From positions 1,314,501 to 1,378,500 of the forward strand of contig JAPWGK010000009.1 of assembly GCA_029641185.1 (NCBI GenBank): DNA of 64,000 nt. The letters are read 5' to 3'. Both the position numbers and the translations under genes were made by a program. Below, piece after piece: positions 46,576-58,399 of the stretch. The stretch comes from Pseudofabraea citricarpa (taxonomy: Eukaryota > Ascomycota > Leotiomycetes > Helotiales > Dermateaceae). How positions within the stretch are numbered: position 1 is the first letter of the stretch; each line of letters begins with the position of its first letter. The notes under the pieces are model-generated. The model was not told the origin of the DNA. It saw only the letters and a list, made by a program, of their open reading frames with translations, and did no database searches.

Positions 46576-46797
46576 TCCGCTGTAGTGTAGGGGTTGTAAG
46601 TAGAAACCACCCTCACCCGAATACTCAGTTCTAATATTCGATCCAGAACATAGCCCGCTTTCATCCTCCGAGAAGCGATTCGACGGTTTAAATACCGGGC
46701 AGCCCGTAAGCTTCCTCCTTCTGATCACAGTGATAATCAAAACTAACGAAATTAACAGCGGGTTCGATTCCCGGCAGCGGAAAACTGATTTTTTTTT
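46576..46797 (+). ncRNA. tRNA-Glu-like Pol III unit with separated A and B boxes
   Basis: TCCGCTG at 46576-46582 pairs perfectly with CAGCGGA at 46775-46781, like a tRNA-Glu acceptor stem with A as discriminator. A-box-like TAGTGTAGGGG is at 46583-46593 and a perfect B box GGTTCGATTCC at 46761-46771, followed by a run of nine T (46789-46797). The T-stem pairs 4 of 5. No D-stem, anticodon stem or CTC/TTC anticodon in a proper loop can be placed in the roughly 165 nt between the boxes. That interior begins GTAAGT (46596) and ends CTAAC...AACAG (46758), resembling a spliceosomal intron. It may be a tRNA-Glu gene disrupted by an insertion, or a Pol III non-coding RNA with tRNA-like ends. Confidence 0.45.
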
Positions 46798-48293
46798 GTT
46801 TTGTGTGGAGGTGTTATCTTTTGGTCTTTGGTGCTGGTGGTGGCGGTGATGAGGGGGGGGGTTTTTTTTTGGAGGTTTTTTTTTCTCTTCTGCTTTGGCA
46901 TCTTCTCTAGGAGGGGAGGGGAAGGTGGTTAAGCGAATCCACAGCACAGATGTTGATCTTTCTTCTCTAGCAATGACAACAGCACATAATATACTGACAA
47001 CGGCATTGAAAGAAAAGAAACCCCAAAAAACGGGAATGCATGCCGCCGGCTTTCAGCTTTCAGCATGGCTCCCCGGACCAGACCAGACCAGACCAGACCA
47101 CCACTCCTGCTGCTTCAGATGCTCGGAAATGTTGTTGCGAGCTGCCGTGTGGTGTGGTGTAGTGTGGTGTGCTGAGCTGAGTGTGTCTCGCGGGTGGCAG
47201 GGGGGTTTATATAGTTTTTTTTTTTTTTTTGCCTGGTGTGGAAAAGTAGTTTGAGTGAGTGAGTGATTGCATGACTCTTGATGGTCAGTTACAAAGTCAC
47301 AGCATTCATTTTCCTCCTCCTCTTCTTCTTCCCGTCCCTTCTGCTGCTCCGATATATACCTATATATAAATTCCCCCCCACACATTTTCGTCTTCTCTTC
47401 CCCACCAATACCCATCCAGCCATGCACAAACACACATGTAAACCGTTCGTCCTTTGCCAGACGTGTAAAATAACAAGTACGAGATAAATACCACGCACAA
47501 CGTGCCTCGTCTTCCGTCTTCTCTGCTTTCCTAGCCGGTTGTAGGGAGGTACCTAGGTAAGTGCGTGCTGTGTCAAATCCACTCTATGTACTTCTTTCTG
47601 CACCTTGGTACCTATGGCTACAGGTATCCGTGATTACAAGTATGTTTGATTAGATCGGATTAAGCTGGGCTGGGCTGGGCTGGGCTGTGGGTACCTAGGT
47701 CCTAGGAAATGGAGAGTGAGAGATGCCAGCGAGCACAAAAGATCCTATGCGAATTAGACGAGGTACCTAGGTAAAGATCTTACCAGACTGACACACCCAA
47801 CACTCTATATTATGTATAGCCAAGCAAAAAAAGAAAACGAGCCGGAAGGAAGCCAAGAGAGGGGAAAACAGAAAGTGAACAAGCCCTAAAATATACATAT
47901 ATATATATATTTGGTGAAATTTATCTATGTACGTTACAGAAATCTGTTTCCTCGGCCTAGGCAGAGCAGAGCAGTGCAGTGCAGAGAACGCGCTGCTACT
48001 AACCTTGGGCTAGTAAGAATGGTAAGGTATCTAGGTAGTATAGTGTAGTGTACGCTTTGAACAACAAATCAAGTATATCCAATCCAATCCAATCCAAAAT
48101 TCCATTATCCATCATCCACCCACCTACTTCTCAAATCAACCCCCTGCACCTTCCAAAAGAGCAGAGCGAGTGTCGAGAAAAAGTAAAAGAAAAGAAGAAA
48201 AAAGTATCAAGAGCGCAATAAGCAACAAAATGTACACACGCGAAGATTATCGTATACAGAAGGAAAAGCAGAATTCTTTCCTCCTCCTGTGTC
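46798..48293. other. Intergenic stretch with low-complexity tracts
   Basis: No gene recognised. It has G and T runs (46852-46880, 47215-47230), four CCAGA repeats (47077-47100), TGGGC repeats (47666-47690), a TA tract (47892-47911) and several ACCTAGGT palindromes (47551, 47693, 47764). Confidence 0.45.
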
Positions 48294-50561
48294 TTACACA
48301 TCCGTATCGGCAGACACCAAGCTCAGAGGCTCCTCGCCGAATCCATGACCAATCAGCCCCTTCGCATCGGAGGAAGCAACCTCCTTCAGTTCACCATCGT
48401 CCTGTGAGGTAGGAGCGACGTAGTTCGACACAGGACTTCCAACCAACGACTCCTTATCATACACGACCGAGCCATTGACGGCCAGGACGTCGCGAGTATA
48501 CAACTCCTTGTTCCCAACGCCACCCTGCGTATCAAGCCCGCTGAAGGTGAACGTCTGACCGGTGCTGCCCGAAGTCGTCGAGAGGTTCGCATTAGGCGAG
48601 CCGAAGTAAGAAGCCGTGCCGTTCTGGGCCGTGACAAGGGAGCTTCCTGAGAAGGAGGTGGCAGGAGAGAGGCCTTGGTTGACAATGGCGTCGAAGCCAA
48701 AGTCCTGTACGCCTGAGGGAAAGACGGATGCACCATCGATTTGTAGGCTAAGTCCACGTTCGAGAGTCGCTCCTAGTGTGAAGCTACCGTCAGGCTGGTA
48801 GAATACTGATGTGTTAGCCCATAGGGGATAGGAGTACGAGGACTTGTAGGAGTTGCTGCCGGTCGATTCATCAGTGCCGATGGTGCTCTGGTTGTTTAGT
48901 TGGATGTATCCATAATCTGAAAGTTTGCCTAGGTTGGAGTAGGAGAGCGTCTGAGTCCAACCGCTTCGTTGAGTGCCATTCTGAGTCGTGATTGAACCCG
49001 AGACAGAAATGCTACGTGTTACGGTAATATCATTGACAAGTGTCTCGTTGAATCCGGTTGAATTTTGCGTCAGCGATTGAGAAAGGGTGATCACTGGCTC
49101 TGGTAGGAGGACACTAGGTGCCTGTCCGGTGGTGATTGAGGTTTCATCTGAGTCGAGCCAGACAAAGATCTTCCCAGTCACATACCATGAACTACCCACT
49201 GCTTCGATCAAAGCACCATTTGCCTTGCCATCATCGACAACCCCAGCAACTTTGATTTCGAACGTGTGGGACTCCCCGTCGCAGAGAATAGATAGCCACG
49301 GTGTAATGTCGATCTCATGTTCTCGAAGATCGAAGGCATCGATTCCGACGATAGGACGCCACAATCCAGGGACTAAGGCCGGATTAGCATTATGTATTTT
49401 ATTATCTTTTGTAAGGCATGGTTAGCTCACCAACCCCGCCAGTGAAGATGATGGGAAATGGCCAATGTACACCAGCCAATTGCCCATCGATGAACACTTG
49501 CACTTCGCGGAAAGCAGAGTAGCCACCATATGGTCCAGCTGTTGCGTTAAAGGTCAAGGTATTTGACTGAAACACGTTGCTCCACCAGAACTCTTCACTG
49601 GCTTGTCCACATGCTGACACGGAAAAAACTGCACGGTTGATGTTGCGAGGAAGGGTCACAGTATTCGTCGCGTTTACGGTGGGAACCATGAATACGCTCG
49701 CGCCATTAGATGCCCCTTTACGAGCAGAGATAGGAACAATGAGGGCCGCAGGCTCCGGGGTTTCTTGGCTAGTGAAGAAGGTAGCGGTTAGGGTAGTATT
49801 GAAAAATCCAGTGTATGTGCTATCTATAATGTTTCCAAGGTCGAAGATAATCTTCTGCGGCGCGTTCCAAAAGTACATATACTCTGACATGTCTTTCATG
49901 TAGGTCCATTTAATTCCAGCAACTGTAGGCTCTGCGGTAGAAGTTCGAAAAACTTCTGTATCGCCAAAGTACATCAAAGCAAGTCGGTCAAATTGACGGC
50001 CTCTAGATGTAACGGTAAAGTTCATGACCACTCGGTTGAATTTGCAACCTGGAGGCGTGTAGTTGCCTAGGCGGAAATTAGCATCAGTAGGCACACATTC
50101 GGATCGAACAGCCTACCAACAAACGGCGCACCATAGCTGTTGCCGAAAGAGTACTCTATCAACAGCACTTCGCAATTAGCCGTGCTGGTTTCGTTGCCAG
50201 GCGCGGAGCCATTGTTTGGCAGGGTGGTGTTGGTCGCACCTGTAGGCAGAAGAATTGGTGGATAGACCTGGAAGACGTCTAGGACACCTGTCGAGGTTGG
50301 CGAAGCTGACGTAGTTGACGTCGTGCTACCGCTGGTAGTATCGTCATTCTTCACCAGAGCAGTCTTGAGCTTGAACGGCCCGAATCTGTGTGGTGGTCGT
50401 ATTGGCTGCGAGTTGAGGGGGGCTGGACCCGATAGGTCATGATGGACCAGGAAAACGAGCACACAGAAGCCACAAAACAGGAACATCCTTCTCGCCCAGG
50501 ACGACCATCCCCGGGATAGAGGCAGCGGCTCAGTCCCAATTGCGGGCTGCTTCTCATCCAT
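48294..50561 (-). CDS. Peptide N-acetyl-beta-glucosaminyl asparagine amidase A-like (PNGase A) membrane-anchored protein
   Basis: Three exons on the minus strand, 50117-50561, 49431-50066 and 48294-49372, give 719 aa. The open frame reaches a TTG at 50570; the first ATG is 50561. A single hydrophobic helix (residues about 26-40, MFLFCGFCVLVFLV) suggests a type II membrane anchor, then a Ser/Thr-rich stem. The PNGase A region starts near LLIEYSFGNSYGAPFVG and continues with NRVVMNFTVTSRGRQFDRLA, FGDTEVFRTSTAEPT, and across the second splice as FTGGVVPGLWRPIVGIDAFDL. Several N-glycosylation sequons (NTT, NGS, NET, NAT) fit passage through the secretory pathway. Plant PNGase A releases N-glycans from glycopeptides; fungal homologues are mostly untested. 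The exon joins restore continuous family sequence, which supports the model. Confidence 0.88.
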
Positions 50562-50773
50562 GGTAGGCAATTTGCCGAGGAGGCGTGTGGTGGTATAGTT
50601 GAAGAGCGCAGCAACTATCTAGAGGGCTACAATTGCAAGTGCTCTCGCAGAACCTGTCTTGCGAAATAAGCCGGTTGGTTGTGGGGATGATTGGTGGAAC
50701 TCAGGCAATCAAACGTCCACGCGGTTCGGCACTAGGTAGTTCAGGCAACGTTGTGCTATAGGTAGGTAGAGCC

Positions 50774-51196
50774 TCAGCCGTGGTGACCGTTGGTCGACTG
50801 TCTGGAGTCCCAATATCTTCGCCGGGCCTCAACGGCAAGCTGGTTGTTTTGGAAGCGATGTTGGAAATAGTTGAAGACGGCGAATTCGTCCCTGCTCATC
50901 ACATATGAAGTAGGACGAGCTTGGACCTTGCTCCAGATGTCGGCCAAAGCGTGCTCCAGTATCTCCTGGACTCGGGAATCTCGCGCGCCCTCTTCACTGT
51001 CTCGTGCGATCTCTAGAGCTTGAGCAACAGTGTTGACGGACGATGAATCTGTGTAGGAGCCATTGTTACCGCCCATGCTCGGCAGCGAGGGTAGATGTGC
51101 CAGGGTTGGAATAGTAGAATGGGTGGGGACAGTAATGGGGTTCCCGTGCTTCTGGGTAAACAAAAGGGGCAGGTCTGAGTCTTGAATGAAGGGCAT
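50774..51196 (-). CDS. Small uncharacterised protein
   Basis: Single exon, 140 aa, ATG at 51196. The N-terminal 50 residues are Pro/Ser/Thr-rich. Residues about 55-135 are helical: NTVAQALEIARDSEEGARD, VQEILEHALADIWSKVQARP, then SYVMSRDEFAVFNYFQHRF and QLAVEARRRYWDS. The second half reads like a conserved protein and I believe related sequences occur widely in filamentous ascomycetes, but I cannot assign a function or name. It lies 213 bp upstream of the PNGase A-like start on the same strand, with its own probable promoter further upstream. Confidence 0.65.
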   Translation of the reverse strand: MPFIQDSDLPLLFTQKHGNPITVPTHSTIPTLAHLPSLPSMGGNNGSYTDSSSVNTVAQALEIARDSEEGARDSRVQEILEHALADIWSKVQARPTSYVMSRDEFAVFNYFQHRFQNNQLAVEARRRYWDSRQSTNGHHG

Positions 51197-54100
51197 TGTG
51201 AGAGGTTATATAGTCGGCCTAGCGGTGAGGCAGTGTGACAGTGGGTAGAGAGAGGGGGAGGGGGGGGGGAGACAAGAAAGACAAGTGAGGTGTGAGGTGA
51301 GGTGAGTGGGTAAGAAAGAGGAGAATGAGTGAATGGAGAGGGAAGAGATCGAGAGAATGTCAGTCGATCAACAGTGAATGCTTTGCAAGTGACCCGAGGT
51401 TTTGGACGTACTTCTAACTGGGCAAGACAAGTTGATCAAATACGCATTGGACGACGCCTCTTATATTTGTTTTCGAGGTGATAGCGGAAGCCGCCATGAA
51501 CGGAAGAGAATTGCCATGCTCACCTGGTCGATGGTGGTACCCAGGAAGAGCAACCTAGTCGTTTCCGCCGCTCGCTCGTCCACACTATCTATCAGTAATC
51601 TCTACTGGCGGTAGTGATGAGCCTTGCCTTACTCGCTACGCGTTACTCGGAGCCGGAGGTCTCTGTCGTGACCAGGACCCCAATTTAATGCCGTGGCTTG
51701 ACTTGACTTGAGGGTGGTCGTGGTCGTGGCGCCTGTTGGTCCTTGTGCGTGGTGTAGCGTGAGTCGCCGTAGCGCAGCGGGTGTGGGAGGAGAGGAGGAG
51801 AGGAGACGAGGAGACGAGGTGGTGGAGGAGGAGGAGGAGGAGGAGGAGGACAAGGACCAGGAACTGGAGAACGACGAGGAGGAAGACAACGAGGCACACA
51901 GGGAAGAGGCTGGCGAGTGAGATGCCCAGGTGCCCAGGTGCCCAGATGCCCAGATGCCCAGGTGCCAGGGGGAGTCAGGATCCGAGGATGCTGTTGCTGG
52001 TGTTGTTGTCGTTGTTGAATGCTAGATGCTGGATGCTGGATGCTTGTGCTTGTGCTTGTGCTTGTGCTTGTGCTTGCTTGTGCTGGACGGGGACTGCAGA
52101 CAGGGATGAAGGATATGTGCTCAGAGCTTGGGTCTGGTTACACAACTAAGTTGAGTTGAGGTCTTGGGGTTTGGGGGCAGACGTCGTGAGGAAGGGAAGC
52201 ACGTCAAGGAAGCAGAGCAAGCAAGCAGAGCCGTGGGGCCAGCGAGCATGCTACCGTCGGTGCTAAGCCCGGAGAGGAACGATCATGGAAGAAGGGCCAG
52301 GGGGTCAGGTTTGGAGCAACAGGGTTAAGGATGGTGGATGTGGATGGTGGTGGTGGATGGTAGTCATGACCAGGGTAGGCTCTGTGATCCGTATGGGATG
52401 GCAGAGTATGGTACAGTAGTAAAGTAAAGAGTACTCACTGCACAAGGTGGAGTGGAGGTAGGTCAAGGATGGTCACGGCGTCTTTGGATGGTGGAGAGAC
52501 AGGCAGACAGGCAGACAGGCAGACAGAAAGAAAAAAAAGAGACAGAGACAAGAGAGAGAGAGAGAGAGCAAGTAACTAACTAACTATCTAACTAACTTTG
52601 TGTGACATTGGGCAGTACCGTACAGTACATTACACAGTAGTAGTAGCCACCCCAGAGTTGCAGATAGCCATAGCCATCCATCAGCCTCCATCCAACAAGC
52701 CTCTCAACATCAGCCTTCAGCCTTCAGCCTCCAGCCTCGAACCTCGAACCTCGAACCTCGAGCATCCAGCAGAGAGGCATCAGACAGCGAATCAACAAGC
52801 TAGTGGGTTCGTTTGAGGCGAAAAAGGTTACCAGCCAAAATCTACTGGTATCGAGTAGTCGCAGCCTATGGGAACTAACTGGTAGCTTGACCCAGACAGC
52901 GCAACAGGCACAGGCACAGGCACGAGCACAGTAGAGTAGAGCAGAGAAGAGCAGAGCAGAGCAGAGCAGAGCAAAGCAAAGCACAGTCCTGTCACCACCC
53001 ACCTGGCGGCCGCCATCTGCTCTGTTCTGGACTGTCATAATAGCAGTACCCAACACTTGCCGTCCGCACTACTACTTACTACTGTGCTGTACTGTACCAT
53101 ATCCATCCATTAGCTGCCATCTTATTATTATTATTACTATTATCAACGATGCCCTGCTGCCCTGCTGCCCTCTTACCCTGCTGCCCTCCACCCTTTGCCC
53201 GCCTATGAGCGCCGCCTGCCATTATCTCCAGCTCGAGCCAAGACCACTTTTATCCACCTCCTCCCCAAACCTGCTGTCTGGCACTCACTGGACCTACTTC
53301 TAGATTCACCACCATGACGAGACGAGAAAAAGGTCTCTGGATTTATGGATCCTGGACCACAAGTATGGAATCATTCATTCATGGACGGTGGATCTCTTAT
53401 CCGCTGCCTCGCGTGCCTCGGCCTCTTGCCTCGTCTCTTGCCTCTTGCCTCTTGCCTCTTGCCTCTCGCCTGTTCTGTCGTCTCACTGGGACTCACCGTT
53501 GTCGATGGTTCTTTTGTTTCTTCTAGCCTGCTTCAAGCTTCAAAATTCAAACATCACCTCGCCATGCAAATCACACCCCATGAACATGCCATAATAGCCA
53601 TAGCCATAGCCCTCGCCACCAACTGCTCCACGTCAAACACGAACCCACGAGGCACGGCGCTCTCGTCTGCCCTACCGCCTGCATTATTTCTGTCCCTCTC
53701 CCTCTACCTCTCCCTCTCTCCCTCTCGCCGTGGAACATGGGTTTGAGAGTGTGGAAATTCAGAAAAATAAGGTTCGCTATTGAGCACCAGCAAATCCCGA
53801 GGCTCCGCTCTCCTCTGATTTCTCCAAGTCATGCCTATTCGGGACGGTCAGAGTGGACATGGAAAACTTAGAAGGCGATTTCGAAGGGTCCCCAGTCCCC
53901 AATCCCCAGTCCCTGACTCCCTACAGTACAGTACAGTAGCAGCAGCAGACCAACCGACCGACCACACCAGACCCAGCCTCCGAGAAGCGTTTGAACTTTG
54001 AGCCTCGAAAGCTGGATAGATCGACATCCGCGTTTGAGGCGGAAGACGTCCTCCACACGGACCCGCGGTCTGATGTTGGGAAACTGGCTTGGCTGGCTGT

Positions 54101-57100
54101 CCTGGCTGTCCTGGCCTGGCACTTGCCCTTGGGGTGTAGATAGCTTCGTTTGAGGCGAGCTTAGTCAAAAAGGCAAAATAAAGGCAGTTGTCGGGGAACG
54201 AGGCACTTTTGTTTTCTCGACAGGCCCCAACCGGCCAATGGCTCAGCGAAGTCAACAAACCGGCCAGGGACCTTTAAACTTTACATCATCAAAGAGGACA
54301 AAGAAGCAGCACCGCTTAGATACTGTCTGGACGCTGTACTCGTCCATCGTGGTTAAACTTTCTCGTCCGCCTCTGCTTTTGGCAACTATCGCTGACTCTC
54401 GTGCAGTAGGCGCATCAGTAGCTACCACGGTACGCCGTACAGACATATAGCAAACGGCGTTATAACATACCTCAGCCTGCTTATTATTGCGGCGTTAGCA
54501 CAGGTCCGTAACATGGCACAGCAGCGGCATACGTAGCCACAGTTCGTTGGCTGCTGCGACTCTGCGAGACCGTCTGTACCGTATGTTTGGCAGCTGCTCA
54601 GACACCACACCAAGCATGCACATCATCGGCTGCCATCGATAGTACCGTCGTACCTACGGTAGGGCAACTAGCAGCCCTTTCGAAACCACCATCCGTTGAT
54701 TAGGGGGCGGCGGGCTCATCACTAATTCGTCTGGCTTCACGGGTTTACTTGACTTGCTACTCAGAGCTTCTTCTCCAACTGAACACTGGGCCCTTCTGCG
54801 GACGTTGCATTGCTGCATTACGAGTATTATTGAACCTTCACCCCGTGAAATGAAGTCTCCATGCGCCGCTGGCTGCGTGTGTCGACTACTGTGTCCTCCA
54901 CCATCCAGGTCCGTGGTCAGTCCGCAGTGATGGGCAAGCAAAAACTGTATCCAGCTGTGCCCCCCGAGCGCTCGCTCAGCTTTTTAGGCAATATGGCCGC
55001 TGCACAGAAACAACATGAGTTCTTGATGCTCCTGCTAGCCCAAACTCTCTCTCTCCAGGACGACGACGACGACGGACATGCAAGTCTCACCCGTTCAGGG
55101 TAGTCCCTCTCTCTCACCAGCGGGATGTCGAACATCTCTTATTAGAAACGTCCACGTTAAGTAAAGTTACGCAAGTCGCAAGACGTGCATGTGCCAAACG
55201 CGCCGGCTTGATCCGACCCTGTCCAGGACTCCAGCACTTCCCAGGATGAGGGAGGGGTACATCATCGCGCTGCGAACCCTGAACCCGCGAAGTCTAAACC
55301 CAGCCGCGTCGAATCAACGGTGCGTAGCCTTGGGCAAATCTTATTAACCTTTGTGACCAACGACTGACAAACCGGTCCGTCAAAGGTGCGTGCGACAAAC
55401 CCTCACGGCTGGAGTCGTGGAATCAGATGCTGATGCGCTACTTCTTCCAGCACTGCACCGAGCAGTGAGGCTGCGAAGGGCTAGTGCTCCACGAGCATGG
55501 TTTTGGAAATTAGACGCCTCCAGAGGGCCCATGATGGTGCCTCGAGATCGCAAACGGGATCTTCATACATATCGTGTACCTACTCATCATGTAGCTACGG
55601 TATGGTATCCCATGCCCATAACGCTCCGATCTTTCATCACATCACAGCTCCCCGCAGTGTGTCTGACGCCCATCATGACGAGAAGGGGAGCAGGATAAGG
55701 CTGAAGCGACGGCTCTATTCGCTCGATATCCCAGATCGACTGGATCAGCGCGCATAGCATATTGGAAAGATTGGAACCCTCAAGGTTTCCGCCGTGTTAC
55801 CTCTCTCCTTCAGGCCGACAATCATTGCCTCGAATGCGGTATGTGAGCCGGCTGGTTCAGCCATCGATCTCTTCTTATTTTTATCCTTATTTTTATCATT
55901 GCCAGAGAGCCCCCCGACCCTACCGTATAGCACCGGCCCCATGTAACAATAATACAGATGATGGTGATGATGCGATGCAATGTGATGTGACGAGCGAGGC
56001 AAAGGGCTCTACTCTACTCGTGGTAATCATTAACGAGCCTTGATCAACTACCCCCTGGCATGGCTGCTTCGAAAGCATAACAGCAAATAATGCTCTCATG
56101 ATGGATGGTACAGCAGTAGTGGCCTGGCCCGGTGCGAGAGTTGCCGCGGAGAATAAGCTCCTGCTTCCCTTGACCCACTGGGGGGACGGTGACTAGTTGT
56201 ATTGACTTGCAGGCTTGCAGCAATCAAGGACCGGTTAAGCTTGCGGGCTGCTGATGCATACATACATATGTCCGGTACGGTACAGTACAGTAGTACAAGC
56301 AGGACCAGCAGGACCAGCAGGACCAGCAGGACGAGCGTCAAGCGACTCAAGCAGACATACCAGAGACGAGACAGTGGATCGGAGATCAGCTCCTGCTGCC
56401 CCGCCATGCACGAGCAAGCCTGAGCTTCCAGCCACATCTCACAACTTGTCCGCATCGGGTCGTCCCCCGAACTCTTGAACCTACTGGCCCAGAAAGTCGG
56501 GAAGACGGGTCATCAGAAACAGAGGAGGGCGACAGCATGACCGGCCAAATGCCGGCCCAATGTCTTCCGACGTCGTACAGCAGCATTGCTTGACTCTTGG
56601 CCCTCGTCGTCCTTGATGCTCGCAGGTCGGTATGCTATGATCACGGGAATTGTCCCAAAAGCGTGGGGGGGGTTTGAGGCAGGTCGGTGTTGAGTAATAC
56701 TGTATCGCATCTTGCATGGCGCCCGATGTGCTATGCAATCATCGAGGCTATATAATATCAAGCCGGTGGGTGATGCACGGAAACCTTGGAATCTTGGAAG
56801 CTTGGAAGGCTGAGGGAGATGAGGAGGAACTTGGAAGTCAGCAGTGTCACTCGGTCTTTCGCTCTTTGGCTGTTTGGCTCTTTCACTCACCCTCTCTCAC
56901 TTAAAGTGCCTGTTCCTCTATCTCTCCAACTTCCGGCAATAATAGGGTGAGAGCGGCCGGCAATAAAAGGGCAAGGACGACGAGTTCGTGCGAGTCACGC
57001 TGATGTGGCGCCATCTGAAGGACATGCCATTTCCCACCCACCGCAGTCACGTTCTGAAGAAAGCCTGAGTGCCAGACTGACTGCAAGTACTCACATACAG

Positions 57101-57510
57101 ATTTGTCGTATTGCTGTCGTATTCGTGCAAAAACTACACATGCAGCAGCAGCAGCGGCAGCATTGCAGTGGGGTGAGGGCGACCACGTGCAATGCCGGAG
57201 CCCAAAGCACCCAAGTAGACCAAGAACTGCCGCCGCACAGTTTAGTCACCCTTGACTTGCATTATGTACTCTCGTCCCAAGAAGGGCCAGCGCGCCTTCG
57301 CTTTTGAGACATTGTACTACCATTCTCCAACCTTAAAATAAGTCTGAATTGATTGATTGATTGACATAAGCGACCACTGCCACTGCCACTGCAACAATAT
57401 ACAATAATCAGCAGTGTCACGGCTATAATGCACCACGTCTCAGGTGGCTGATACAGCCGGTGGATGCTTTCTGCAATGCAGCCATGTCCTGCGGCCGTCT
57501 TTATCACCAC

Positions 57511-57542
<32 letters not shown>

Positions 57543-58399
57543 CCACCACCACCGCCGCCGCCGTCTCCTCCTTCTCCTCCACGATCATCATCGTCATCAT
57601 CATCATCATCCTCGTCACCACTACTGCCACCAAGGCTTGTCCTCGGCGGCTCAAGAGGGCAGTCAGCCAAACACATCTTTCTCTGACGAAACACCGGATT
57701 GCCGTACCGTACCGGTATCCTCAGTCAGTTAAGTGGGCTGGAGAGTGGAGCACTGGTTCGGCCATAGCACGGGAGTAACGACGAGTCGTCGCTACATTAC
57801 TCAGGTCGGGCATAACTCGCTGGCCAGAATGAGAAAGCAACAACAAGACAAGGCCTTGCTCCCCAATCTCTCTCCCTCTCCTCCAGAATCCATACAGACA
57901 AGCCTGCATGCCTGCCTGCCTGCCCGCCCGTACTTGTACACCTGCAGGGCCGCAATCCTGCATCGGCTTAACCTCCGGCTCGTGAGCCGCGGAATCTAAA
58001 AGATTCGATTCGGCAATCTCCCACGAATCCACGAGGCGTCGTCGGGAGACACAGACACAGTCACAGTGGGCCTTTGGAAGTTTGGCTGCTGGTGCCGCTG
58101 CTCCGATTACTGAGTAATACTGACCCCAATCAGGCCATCATGATGGCATACCCATTATCTGAATGGAGTCAATGGCTACGCAAAGTCAAAACTATGGAGC
58201 ACATCTTCAGCACTCATTTCAACTGCGGTCATGTTCCGCAGTTCGAGAGATGCTGTAAGATAACTGTCATCTGCATCAGGCGCCCAGCTAAGACAGTATG
58301 TCCCTCCCCCCCATTCATCTTTCTATCCATCCATCCCTCCATCCCTCCATCCCTCCACCCATGCATTCATCCGTCTCCTCAGTGCTTACCATCGAGCAT
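51197..58399. other. Gene desert rich in unrelated minisatellites
   Basis: No gene recognised over 7 kb on either strand. Short tandem arrays of many different units: GAG (51820-51852), GCCCAGGT/GCCCAGAT (51922-51966), TGCTTG (52041-52080), CAGACAGG (52500-52525), CCTTCAG and CCTCGAA (52710-52760), CACAGG and AGAGC (52908-52985), CCCTGCTG (53150-53180), CTTGCCT (53426-53470), CAGGACCAG (56296-56332), ATC/ACC/GCC (57510-57562) and CCATCCCT (58325-58360). Open frames here are products of these repeats. Confidence 0.5.

Noticed and set aside
57440..57778. Overlapping frames encoding poly-His, poly-Ser or poly-Ile stretches
   Set aside because: Direct translation of ATC/ACC/GCC microsatellites in different frames.
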